The notes: generated from the letters alone by a model not told the origin. Numbered from the stretch's first letter, positions 1 to 5,503 are shown. The stretch: DNA of 9,241 nt from Paracoccaceae bacterium (GCA_027030435.1 JALVEX010000288.1:1-9241), one strand, 5' to 3'. A program made the numbers and translations.

Positions 1-195
1 TCGCCCGGCCTCTTTGCACATGCGCCGGGCGATGGTTTGCACATCGTCCGGCCCGCCGCGATGATAGCGCTCATACACTCTTTCATTGCAGCGTGTGGCC
101 GTGGATTGCGCCTCGATGCGGGCGGGAATGGCGGCGAGGAGGAAGAGGAGAAGAACTGAGAAGGCGGCGAGGGTGAGGGGATCTTTTCTGGTCAT
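1..195 (-). CDS. Unknown small exported protein (N-terminal part, runs off left edge)
   Basis: The minus strand is open from an ATG at 195-193 to the window edge, giving 65 codons with no stop. I do not recognise the family. The first ~28 residues look like a Sec signal peptide: a basic start (MTRK), a hydrophobic core (about residues 8-23, LAAFSVLLLFLAAIP) and a plausible signal peptidase I site after IEA. The mature part begins QSTATRC and holds two cysteines (about residues 35 and 60), which could form a periplasmic disulfide. An in-frame stop lies a short way upstream, so this ATG is the only standard start. However, no clear Shine-Dalgarno sequence precedes it, which lowers confidence. 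It lies downstream of the Bax inhibitor-1 gene on the same strand but is separated from it by an intrinsic terminator, so it probably has its own promoter. Confidence 0.55.
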   Translation of the reverse strand, partial: MTRKDPLTLAAFSVLLLFLLAAIPARIEAQSTATRCNERVYERYHRGGPDDVQTIARRMCKEAGR

Positions 196-282
196 GGCGT
201 CAAGAAAAAGGCAGATGAAAATTGCGGATCACGTCCAATATGCGGCGAAACTAGCACCAAAAGCGCGGGCCGCCAAATGAAA

Positions 283-309
283 AGGCCCGCAGCGGAATAC
301 TGCGGGCCT
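283..309 (-). terminator. Intrinsic terminator of the Bax inhibitor-1 gene
   Basis: A perfect 10-bp stem (283-292 with 300-309, AGGCCCGCAG/CTGCGGGCCT) encloses a 7-nt loop. Read on the minus strand it is followed by TTTTC and then ATTT. It starts 39 nt after the stop codon of the Bax inhibitor-1 gene, as expected for a Rho-independent terminator. It also separates that gene from the exported-protein gene further along the same strand. Confidence 0.85.
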
Positions 310-348
310 GACGCTTTTGGGATCATTCGATCCTGCTAAATCCCGATG

Positions 349-1089
349 TCAATCCCGGCTGCCGAGGAACTGGAGCAGGAACATGAACATGTTCACGAAA
401 TCGAGGTAGAGTTCGAGCGCCCCCATGATCGCGGCCTTGCCGATCCACTCCCGATCGCCATGTTGCACATGCTGGAGATACATCACCTTCAGCTTCTGGG
501 TATCATAGGCGGTGAGGCCGGCGAAGATCAGCACCCCGAGCACCGAGATCGCGAAATGGATCGCGGGTGAGCCGAGGAAGATGTTGATGATCGAGGCCAC
601 GATCAGCCCGATCACCCCCATGATCAGGAACGAGCCCCAGCCCGTGATATCCTTCTTCGTGGTATAGCCCCAGAGGCTCAGCCCGGCGAAGGAGATAGCG
701 GTAACGAGGAAGGTCTGGGCGATGGAGATGCCGGTGAACACGGCGAAGATCCAGCTGATGGAAAGCCCCATCACGGCCGCGAAGGCGTAGAAAAAGAGCT
801 GGGCACCAGCGGCGGAAAGGCGATTGATCATTGCGCCCATGGTGAAAACCATGATCAGCGGCGCAAACATCACGATCCAGCCGAAGATGTTGGGCCTGAG
901 CGTGATCGGATCGCGCAGCACCGCCAGCAGCGCATCATTGCTGCCCACCGCCCATGCCACAAGCGCGGTGATCAAAAGCCCCACCGACATGGTGCCGTAG
1001 ATCTTGCTCATGTAGGCGCGCAGGCCTTCGTCAATTGCCGCGGTCCGTGCGCCTGTTGTCGCGACGCGGGCCGTTTTGTAGTCTGCCAT
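349..1089 (-). CDS. Bax inhibitor-1/YccA family integral membrane protein
   Basis: This is a 246-residue inner-membrane protein of the Bax inhibitor-1 (TMBIM/YccA/YbhL) superfamily. Seven hydrophobic segments are visible at about residues 37-52, 68-88, 94-117, 120-142, 149-170, 173-195 and 226-243, after a short hydrophilic N-terminus (MADYKTAR). The C-terminal signature LYLDFVNMFMFLLQFLG and the preceding AGLTAYDTQKLK are typical of bacterial members, and the length is normal. Family knowledge: a characterised Bacillus homologue is a pH-sensitive calcium leak channel, and E. coli YccA modulates the FtsH protease. The role in this group is not settled, so no gene symbol is given. The start is supported by GGAGG about 7 nt upstream. 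A sigma70-like promoter lies at 1154-1181 and an intrinsic terminator follows, so the gene is probably monocistronic. Confidence 0.93.
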   Translation of the reverse strand: MADYKTARVATTGARTAAIDEGLRAYMSKIYGTMSVGLLITALVAWAVGSNDALLAVLRDPITLRPNIFGWIVMFAPLIMVFTMGAMINRLSAAGAQLFFYAFAAVMGLSISWIFAVFTGISIAQTFLVTAISFAGLSLWGYTTKKDITGWGSFLIMGVIGLIVASIINIFLGSPAIHFAISVLGVLIFAGLTAYDTQKLKVMYLQHVQHGDREWIGKAAIMGALELYLDFVNMFMFLLQFLGSRD

Positions 1090-1121
1090 CGGGTGCCTCC
1101 GTTATTCACACGTTTCCTCGC

Positions 1122-1138
1122 GATTGGAGCCTCCAATC
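1122..1138. repeat. 17-bp palindrome in the Bax inhibitor-1 leader
   Basis: Perfect 8-bp arms GATTGGAG and CTCCAATC surround a single central C. One mismatch outwards, two further base pairs are possible. It lies 33-49 nt upstream of the start codon and just downstream of the predicted transcription start. It could be a repressor operator (its inner part also fits T-N11-A) or a hairpin at the 5' end of the mRNA. No T-run follows, so it is unlikely to be a terminator. Confidence 0.6.
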
Positions 1139-1153
1139 ACGCCTTCTGCATGA

Positions 1154-1181
1154 AATATGGGGGCAAACGCCATTTTTTCAA
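1154..1181 (-). promoter_or_regulatory. Predicted sigma70-type promoter of the Bax inhibitor-1 gene
   Basis: On the minus strand a TTGAAA box (1181-1176) is followed after 16 nt by CATATT (1159-1154), or after 17 nt by ATATTT. Transcription would start near 1146, giving a leader of about 57 nt that contains the 1122-1138 palindrome and a GGAGG ribosome-binding site. This is a pattern match by eye only. Confidence 0.5.
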
Positions 1182-1209
1182 GGCTTTTCTGGCTTCCCCC
1201 ACACCCCGG

Positions 1210-1236
1210 CCGGGTGAGCCTGGCAGGCTCATCCGG
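1210..1236 (-). repeat. Strong 3' hairpin just after the DUF1127 gene
   Basis: Inverted arms TGAGCCTG (1215-1222) and CAGGCTCA (1224-1231) are extended by CCGG on both sides after one mismatched position (1214/1232), so 12 of 13 arm positions pair. The hairpin starts 2 nt after the DUF1127 stop codon on the minus strand. No T-run follows in that direction. It is therefore either a non-canonical terminator or an mRNA 3'-end stabiliser. Confidence 0.55.
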
Positions 1237-1238
1237 GC

Positions 1239-1457
1239 TCAGTCGCGCCAGTTCCGGGGCACATCCCAGATCGGACGGTTGGCCTCGGATTCGGCCTCGT
1301 GCCTTGTCAGGCCGGTGTCCCGCAGGGCGGCTTCGTCCAGTCGCCCGAGAGCCCGGCGGCTACGCCGGACGGAAAAGGCGAGCGATATCAGCCTGATGAG
1401 AGGTGTCTTGCGGCACCTGCGGCCGCCTTTTGCGCAATCACAACGTGTGCTGTTCAT
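1239..1457 (-). CDS. DUF1127 (YjiS-like) small protein
   Basis: This is a 72-residue Arg-rich protein. Residues 31-71 carry the DUF1127 pattern: RRSRRALGRLDEAALRDTGL, then an acidic stretch (HEAESEA), then PIWDVPRNWR at the end. The ATG at 1457 was chosen because GGAAGGG sits about 7 nt upstream; a longer reading would run through the divergent LysR gene. DUF1127 proteins are small, often stress-induced proteins of proteobacteria; several in alphaproteobacteria bind RNA or affect RNA turnover, or phosphate and carbon metabolism. The exact function here is unknown. The N-terminus is unusual in having three cysteines (residues 6, 8 and 15) among basic residues. The gene is divergent from the LysR-type regulator, with two LysR-like dyads between them, so it is a likely regulatory target. 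A strong hairpin follows the stop codon. Confidence 0.85.
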   Translation of the reverse strand: MNSTRCDCAKGGRRCRKTPLIRLISLAFSVRRSRRALGRLDEAALRDTGLTRHEAESEANRPIWDVPRNWRD

Positions 1458-1483
1458 GGCGATTCCCTTCCGTTCTGTGATGA

Positions 1484-1511
1484 ATGCGTCATTCGCATCA
1501 AATTGCTTGAT
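1484..1511. promoter_or_regulatory. Tandem T-N11-A dyads, probable LysR operator
   Basis: Two 15-bp dyads, each with 5-bp arms around a 5-nt spacer, share 2 bp. The first is ATGCG-TCATT-CGCAT (1484-1498) and the second is ATCAA-ATTGC-TTGAT (1497-1511). Each fits the LysR-box rule T-N11-A exactly (T1485/A1497 and T1498/A1510), and their centres are 13 bp apart. They lie between the divergent DUF1127 and LysR genes, where a LysR-type regulator normally binds its own control region. The family rule is established; binding at this site is inference. Confidence 0.6.
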
Positions 1512-1535
1512 GATATTGCCGGAAACCGATACATC
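1507..1535 (+). promoter_or_regulatory. Possible sigma70-type promoter of the LysR gene
   Basis: TTGATG (1507-1512) and TACATC (1530-1535) are separated by 17 nt, putting a start site near 1542, about 37 nt ahead of the LysR start codon. The -35 box overlaps the right arm of the second LysR-type dyad, which would fit autorepression. Both boxes are only moderate matches. Confidence 0.35.
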
Positions 1536-1578
1536 ATGGAAATGAATGTTTGATGGTTTCAGCATAAGGAATATTGAT

Positions 1579-2475
1579 ATGCCGAGAAATCTGGATCTGA
1601 CCTCCCTGCGCTCTTTCGCAGCGGTGGCCGAGGTGGGCGGGGTGACGAAGGCGGCCGGCTTTCTCAATCTTACCCAATCGGCGGTTTCGATGCAGATCAA
1701 GCGGCTCGAGGAGGCGCTGGGCCTCTCGCTCTTCGAGCGCAGCGGGCGTGGGGTGGCGCTGACGGCGGCGGGAGAACAACTGCTCGGCTACGCGCGGCGC
1801 ATGATCGAGCTCAATGACGAAATCTACACCCGCCTCACCGATCATGCGGTGATCGGTGAGATCACGCTAGGCGTGCCCGGCGATATCGTCTATCCCGCGA
1901 TCCCGCAGGTGCTGAAGCGCTTCAATGCGCTTTATCCGCAGATCAAGGTGCAGCTGGTTTCATCGAATACGCTCGAGTTGCGCGAGATGTTTCGCCGCGG
2001 CGAATGCGATCTGATCCTGACAACGGAGGGAAAGGCGGATGCCAATGGCGAAACGCTGATCACGCTTCCGCTTGTCTGGGTGGGGATGCCGGGCGGAAAT
2101 GCCTGGCGTCAGCGCCCGCTCAGGCTGGCCTTCGAGCATAGCTGCATCTTCCGCAAGAGCGTGCAGCAGGCGCTCGATGCGGCCGGGATACCCTGGGAGA
2201 TGGCGGTGGAGGCCGATGCCCATCGTGCGATCGAGGCCAGCGTTTCGGCCGATCTTGCCGTGCATACCCTGCTCGAAGGCATGATTCCGCCCCATCTCGA
2301 AGCGATCTCCCATGGTGGCGCATTGCCCGAGCTGATGCACAAGCAGATCAACCTATACGTTTCCGATCTGGCCCGTGGGCCGATGATAGACGAGCTGACG
2401 GACCTCCTGCGCCATGCCTATGCCTCGCTTCAGACCCGGCGGGGGCGGGAATTTCTGGCATCAATCAAAAGTTGA
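1579..2475 (+). CDS. LysR-type transcriptional regulator
   Basis: This 298-residue DNA-binding regulator has the usual LysR layout. The N-terminal winged helix-turn-helix spans about residues 6-65 (LTSLRSFAAVAEVGGVTKAA, then LTQSAVSMQIKRLEEALG and LFERSGRGVALTAAG). A linker helix follows, then a periplasmic-binding-protein-like effector domain from about residue 91 (GEITLGVPGDIVYPAIPQVL) to the end. The start at 1579 is preferred because AAGGA lies 8 nt upstream; an in-frame ATG at 1546 would add 11 residues of no LysR character and has no clear ribosome-binding site. The effector is unknown. The gene is divergent from the DUF1127 gene, which with the tandem dyads suggests regulation of that gene and of itself. 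The overall look recalls LrhA/HexA-type regulators, but I would not assign a symbol. Confidence 0.92.
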   Translation: MPRNLDLTSLRSFAAVAEVGGVTKAAGFLNLTQSAVSMQIKRLEEALGLSLFERSGRGVALTAAGEQLLGYARRMIELNDEIYTRLTDHAVIGEITLGVPGDIVYPAIPQVLKRFNALYPQIKVQLVSSNTLELREMFRRGECDLILTTEGKADANGETLITLPLVWVGMPGGNAWRQRPLRLAFEHSCIFRKSVQQALDAAGIPWEMAVEADAHRAIEASVSADLAVHTLLEGMIPPHLEAISHGGALPELMHKQINLYVSDLARGPMIDELTDLLRHAYASLQTRRGREFLASIKS

Positions 2476-2767
2476 TCGTTGCATGAGGCGAATTCCCGGG
2501 TGAACCCCTATATATTTAGGGAAATGGTATGAGATGGGTTTGAAATGGCATTATGCGCTGATGCGGGAAAAATATTCCGATCTCCCGGAGATTGTATTCA
2601 CATTACATAATACCTTAACGTTCTGGTCGAATTCCACTACGCACCTTCTGTTATTACACGTGATGGGTGTTTCCCGTAGGGGCATGTGGGTTCGAGGTTG
2701 TCCATAAAGACAGCTATACCCAGACGCGAAAAAGCGTATGTTCGCCGCAGTAATCAGGAGTACACAT
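2476..2767. other. AT-richer intergenic region between the LysR and XRE genes
   Basis: This 292-bp gap is visibly richer in A/T than its surroundings. Near its left end, CCCTA (2506-2510) and TAGGG (2517-2521) can form a 5-bp hairpin about 30 nt after the LysR stop; no T-run follows, so it is at best a weak terminator. An open frame of 57 codons runs from ATG 2534 to TAA 2705-2707, but its codon use is unlike the GC3-rich genes around it and no good ribosome-binding site is seen, so I do not call it a gene. A weak promoter candidate for the XRE gene is TTCGAG (2691-2696), 18 nt, TATACC (2715-2720). The long leader suggests a regulated promoter or a small RNA. Confidence 0.45.
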
Positions 2768-3139
2768 ATGAAACACCCAGTTGATGTTCACGTTGGAAAG
2801 CGTATCCGCCATCGCCGCTGGCTCGTTGGCATGACTCAGCAGCAGCTTGCCGAGAAGGTTGGGATCAAGTTCCAGCAGATCCAGAAATATGAAACCGGCA
2901 TGAATCGCGTCAGCGCGTCCCGTCTGTGGGATATCGCCGAGGCGATGGGCGTTCCGGTCAGTTTCTTCTTCGAAGGTCTTGAGAGCGCCAATGGCGAAGC
3001 CGCTCCGGCGGAACGCCCCGTGCAGGGCGATATCCTTTCCGACAAGGAAGCGCTCGAACTGGTGCGTTCCTATTATGCGATCCCCGAAAATCAGCGCCGC
3101 CGCCTGTTCGATCTGGCGCGCGTGCTGAGCAACAGCTGA
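2768..3139 (+). CDS. XRE-family helix-turn-helix regulator (PraR-like)
   Basis: This is a 123-residue cytoplasmic DNA-binding protein. A single Cro/C1-type helix-turn-helix spans about residues 10-66, with TQQQLAEKVG as the first helix pair and FQQIQKYETGMNRVSASRL as the recognition region, ending in the GVPVSFFFEG turn. A more variable tail (residues 70-123) contains an acidic/Ser stretch and a helical segment, ALELVRSYYAIPENQRRRLF. The N-terminal phrase PVDVHVGKRIRHRR and the SRLWDIAEAMGVPVSFFF segment resemble alphaproteobacterial regulators of the PraR type, which control quorum sensing and biofilm genes in rhizobia; equivalence is inferred from memory. The start at 2768 is chosen for AGGAG 7 nt upstream; the in-frame ATG at 2738 lacks this. 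An 11-bp tandem duplication covers the stop codon. The hisN gene follows 103 bp later on the same strand. Confidence 0.9.
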   Translation: MKHPVDVHVGKRIRHRRWLVGMTQQQLAEKVGIKFQQIQKYETGMNRVSASRLWDIAEAMGVPVSFFFEGLESANGEAAPAERPVQGDILSDKEALELVRSYYAIPENQRRRLFDLARVLSNS

Positions 3140-3146
3140 GCAACAG
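3125..3146 (+). repeat. 11-bp tandem duplication across the XRE stop codon
   Basis: CTGAGCAACAG occurs twice in direct succession (3125-3135 and 3136-3146). The second copy places TGA in frame and ends the protein at VLSNS. With a single copy the frame would read on through SNSEALAGRS to the TGA in CTCTTGA, seven codons longer. The repeat itself is read directly from the sequence; that it is a recent slippage event is inference. Confidence 0.75.
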
Positions 3147-3206
3147 CGAAGCATTGGCCGGGCGCTCTTGACGCCGGGCGGATCAGCGCGCTAGCTGCCG
3201 GCCGAG

Positions 3207-3223
3207 GCCCCGCGATCAGGGGC
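3207..3223 (+). other. Small GC hairpin upstream of hisN
   Basis: GCCCC (3207-3211) and GGGGC (3219-3223) can pair around a 7-nt loop, ending just before the AGGGGG ribosome-binding site of the hisN gene. There is no T-run, so it is not a good terminator, and read-through from the XRE gene into hisN is possible. In this GC-rich context a 5-bp stem may be chance. Confidence 0.3.
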
Positions 3224-3242
3224 GGATAGCAGGGGGCAGCAG

Positions 3243-4052
3243 ATGCGGCAGTTTTCGCAGGGCGAGAAACGTGAAGTGATGGAATGTGCCATCGAGGTGG
3301 CAAATGCCGCAGGCCGGGAGGCGCTGCGGCATTTCCGTCTCCCGGCTCTGGATGTGGAGAGCAAGGGCGAGAGCGGCTTCGATCCCGTCACCATCGCCGA
3401 CCGCAAGGCAGAAGAGGCGATGCGCGCGATCATTGCCCGCCGCCGCCCGCAGGATGGCATCCTCGGCGAGGAATTCGGCCCCAGGGCGGGCGAAAGCCCC
3501 TGGACCTGGGTGCTCGATCCCATTGACGGCACGCGAGGCTATATCTGCGGCACCCCAACCTGGGGCGTGCTGGTAGGGCTTCGAGATGCGGACGGGCCGA
3601 TCCTCGGGGTGATCGGTCAGCCCCATATCGGCGAGATTTTCATCGGCGGGCTCGGCGAGGCGCGCCTCGAAGGTCCCCGCCCTCAGCCCCTCGCCACCAG
3701 GCCGCCGCGCGCGCTTGGGGAAGCCACGCTGCTTTCCACCTTCCCGGAGGTGGGCACGGGCGCCGAGGCCGCGGCCTTCCAGGCCCTCTCGCGCCAGTGC
3801 CGCCTGACCCGTTACGGCATGGATTGCTACGGCTATGCGCTGCTGGCACTCGGCCAGGTGGATCTGGTGGTGGAAGCGGGGCTGCAGGAATATGATGTCG
3901 TGGCGCCGATTGCCGTTGTCCAGGCCGCCGGCGGGATCGTGACCAACTGGCGTGGCGGCCCCGCCCATGAGGGCGGGCGGGTGCTCGCGGCGGCCAACCC
4001 GGAGATCCACGCCGCCGCGCTCGAAGTGCTGGCGCAGGCCGAAGGCGGCTGA
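3243..4052 (+). CDS. hisN: Histidinol-phosphatase, inositol-monophosphatase fold (HisN type)
   Basis: This 269-residue Mg2+-dependent phosphatase is predicted to convert L-histidinol phosphate to L-histidinol, the penultimate step of histidine synthesis, in the cytoplasm. Metal-site motifs of the inositol monophosphatase fold are complete: DPVTIADRKAEEAMR with D53, GEEFG with E76, DPIDGT at residues 92-97, and EYDVVAPIAVVQAAGG with D218. The stretch after the DPIDGT motif (RGYICGTPTWGVLVGL) fits the HisN branch, which has DGTRAFI-G-P-WG, better than inositol phosphatases or CysQ. Length is normal. The start has AGGGGG about 6 nt upstream. Only 3 nt separate its stop from the 8-oxoguanine deaminase start, so the two are almost surely co-transcribed and translationally coupled. 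A related sugar-phosphate or nucleotide phosphatase activity cannot be excluded from sequence alone. Confidence 0.85.
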   Translation: MRQFSQGEKREVMECAIEVANAAGREALRHFRLPALDVESKGESGFDPVTIADRKAEEAMRAIIARRRPQDGILGEEFGPRAGESPWTWVLDPIDGTRGYICGTPTWGVLVGLRDADGPILGVIGQPHIGEIFIGGLGEARLEGPRPQPLATRPPRALGEATLLSTFPEVGTGAEAAAFQALSRQCRLTRYGMDCYGYALLALGQVDLVVEAGLQEYDVVAPIAVVQAAGGIVTNWRGGPAHEGGRVLAAANPEIHAAALEVLAQAEGG

Positions 4053-4055
4053 AGA

Positions 4056-5399
4056 ATGGGCGCGATCCTCATTCGCAACGCTGACGCCATCCTGACGATG
4101 GATGAGGACCGGCGCGAACTCGAAACCGCCGACATCCTGATCGAGGGCGGGGTGATCGCGGCGATCGGTGCAGGGCTCGAAGCGCCCGAGGGGGCCGAGA
4201 TCGTCAATGCCGCGGGCTCAGTGATCACCCCCGGCCTCGTCAACACCCACCATCACCTTTACCAGACGCTGACGCGCGCCGTGCCAGGCGGGCAGGATGC
4301 GCTGCTGTTTGGCTGGCTGAAGGCGCTCTATCCGATCTGGGCGCGATTCGGCCCCGAGGAAATGCGTGTCTCCGCCATGGTGGGGCTTGCCGAACTGGCG
4401 CTCTCGGGCTGTTCGCTTACTTCCGATCACCTCTACCTCTTCCCCAACGGCAGCCGGCTGGAGGACACGATCGAGGCGGCGGGAGAGGTGGGCCTGCGCT
4501 TTCATCCGACGCGCGGCGCCATGAGTATCGGCGAAAGCGATGGCGGCCTGCCGCCCGATGATCTGGTGGAAAGCGAGGCGGCGATCCTCGAGGACTGCAT
4601 CCGCGTGGTCGACGCCTTCCATGATCCGGCCGAAGGCGCGATGCTGCGCGTCGGGATCGCGCCCTGCTCGCCCTTCTCCGTCAGCCGCGACCTGATGCGC
4701 GAAGCGGCGCATCTTGCGCGCGACAAGGGCGTGATGCTGCACACGCATCTGGCGGAAAACGAGGAGGACATCGCCTACAGCCTCGAGAAATTCGGCTGCC
4801 GGCCGGGCCAATACGCCGAGGATCTGGGCTGGACGGGGGATGATGTCTGGCATGCCCATTGCGTCAAGCTGGATGGCGGCGAGATCGATCTCTTTGCCCG
4901 AAGCCGCACCGGGGTTGCCCATTGCCCCTGTTCGAACTGCCGGCTGGGGAGCGGGATCGCGCCGGTGCGCGCGATGCGCGATCGCGGCGTGCGGGTCGGG
5001 CTCGGGGTGGATGGCTCGGCCAGCAACGACAGCGGCAACCTGATGCAGGAAGCCCGCCAGGCAATGCTGTTGCAGCGGGTCGCCCAGGGCGCCGACAGGA
5101 TGAGCGCGCGCGAGGCGCTGGAGATCGCCACCCGCGGTGGTGCCGATGTGCTGGGGCGCCCCGATTGCGGCCGCCTCGCGCCGGGCAGGCGCGCCGATAT
5201 CGCGGTCTGGGATGCAAGCGGCATCGAAAGCGCCGGCAGCTGGGACAGGGCGGCGCTCCTGCTCGCCGGCCCCTCCAGGGTGCGCGATCTGTTCGTGGAG
5301 GGGCGCCAGGTGGTGCGCGACGGCAGATTGACAACGGTGGATCTCCCTCGCCTGATCGAGCGCCAGAACGCCCTTGCCCGCGCGCTTGCAGAAGGCTGA
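4056..5399 (+). CDS. 8-oxoguanine deaminase (amidohydrolase superfamily)
   Basis: This is a 447-residue cytoplasmic metal-dependent hydrolase predicted to deaminate 8-oxoguanine to urate. The Zn/Fe ligands expected for this amidohydrolase subgroup are visible: H65 and H67 in NTHHHLYQTLTRA, H231 in HTHLAE (with catalytic E234), H268 in WHAHCVKL, and D319 in GVDGSASNDSGN. The strings GGQDALLFGWLKALYPIWAR, APCSPFSVS and CPCSNCRLGSGIAPVR are characteristic of 8-oxoguanine deaminases and distinguish them from guanine deaminase and chlorotriazine hydrolases, their close relatives. The small beta-sandwich domain is built from residues 1-58 and about 385-447. Length matches the family (about 450). 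The start at 4056 follows hisN by 3 nt; its ribosome-binding site is weak and lies inside the end of hisN, suggesting coupling. Substrates such as isocytosine-like bases remain possible. Confidence 0.88.
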   Translation: MGAILIRNADAILTMDEDRRELETADILIEGGVIAAIGAGLEAPEGAEIVNAAGSVITPGLVNTHHHLYQTLTRAVPGGQDALLFGWLKALYPIWARFGPEEMRVSAMVGLAELALSGCSLTSDHLYLFPNGSRLEDTIEAAGEVGLRFHPTRGAMSIGESDGGLPPDDLVESEAAILEDCIRVVDAFHDPAEGAMLRVGIAPCSPFSVSRDLMREAAHLARDKGVMLHTHLAENEEDIAYSLEKFGCRPGQYAEDLGWTGDDVWHAHCVKLDGGEIDLFARSRTGVAHCPCSNCRLGSGIAPVRAMRDRGVRVGLGVDGSASNDSGNLMQEARQAMLLQRVAQGADRMSAREALEIATRGGADVLGRPDCGRLAPGRRADIAVWDASGIESAGSWDRAALLLAGPSRVRDLFVEGRQVVRDGRLTTVDLPRLIERQNALARALAEG

Positions 5400-5437
5400 G
5401 GCCGCTTTTTTGCGCGCCGGCCCCATCACTGGTCCGG

Positions 5438-5488
5438 AAATATCCCCGCCGGAGGCAAGAAACTTTCATGCCTCCGGCGGGAGTATTT
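5438..5488. terminator. Bidirectional hairpin repeat between convergent genes
   Basis: A perfect 13-bp stem (5445-5457 with 5469-5481, arms CCCGCCGGAGGCA and TGCCTCCGGCGGG) encloses an 11-nt loop. After two imperfect positions (one a possible G-U pair) it is extended by AAATA/TATTT, so 18 of 20 arm positions match. It lies between the convergent 8-oxoguanine deaminase and guanine deaminase genes and gives a short T-rich run on each strand, as a shared terminator would. I recognise GCCTCCGGCGGG followed by A/T-rich bases as a very common intergenic element in Rhodobacteraceae. A further T6 run at 5406-5411 follows the plus-strand gene directly, with only a weak stem before it. Confidence 0.85.
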
Positions 5489-5503
5489 CGGCCAAGATGA
5501 AGC

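Noticed and set aside
86..280. 64-codon plus-strand frame rich in Arg/Lys
   Set aside because: It runs antisense to the signal-peptide-bearing minus-strand frame at 1-195 and has no recognisable features or convincing ribosome-binding site.
1093..1545. 150-codon plus-strand frame
   Set aside because: It runs antisense to the DUF1127 gene and through the Bax inhibitor-1 promoter region; its translation is low-complexity and unlike any family.
1546..1578. Upstream in-frame ATG for the LysR gene
   Set aside because: The added 11 residues are not LysR-like and there is no clear ribosome-binding site, whereas AAGGA is well placed before 1579.
2534..2707. 57-codon frame in the LysR-XRE spacer
   Set aside because: Codon use does not match the GC3-rich genes and no good ribosome-binding site is seen; kept only as part of the intergenic finding.
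3150..3182. GC-rich CCGGGCG repeats after the XRE gene as a terminator
   Set aside because: The two CCGGGCG-like copies are direct rather than inverted, only about 4 bp can pair, and no T-run follows.
4056..5399. Assignment as chlorotriazine hydrolase (TrzN/AtzB-like)
   Set aside because: These are related amidohydrolases often named in automated annotation, but the FGWLKALYPIW and SNCRLGSGIAPVR-type strings point to 8-oxoguanine deaminase.
4218..5429. 403-codon open frame on the minus strand
   Set aside because: It lies opposite the clearly conserved 8-oxoguanine deaminase and shows no domain or motif. Long antisense frames are expected in GC-rich genes.
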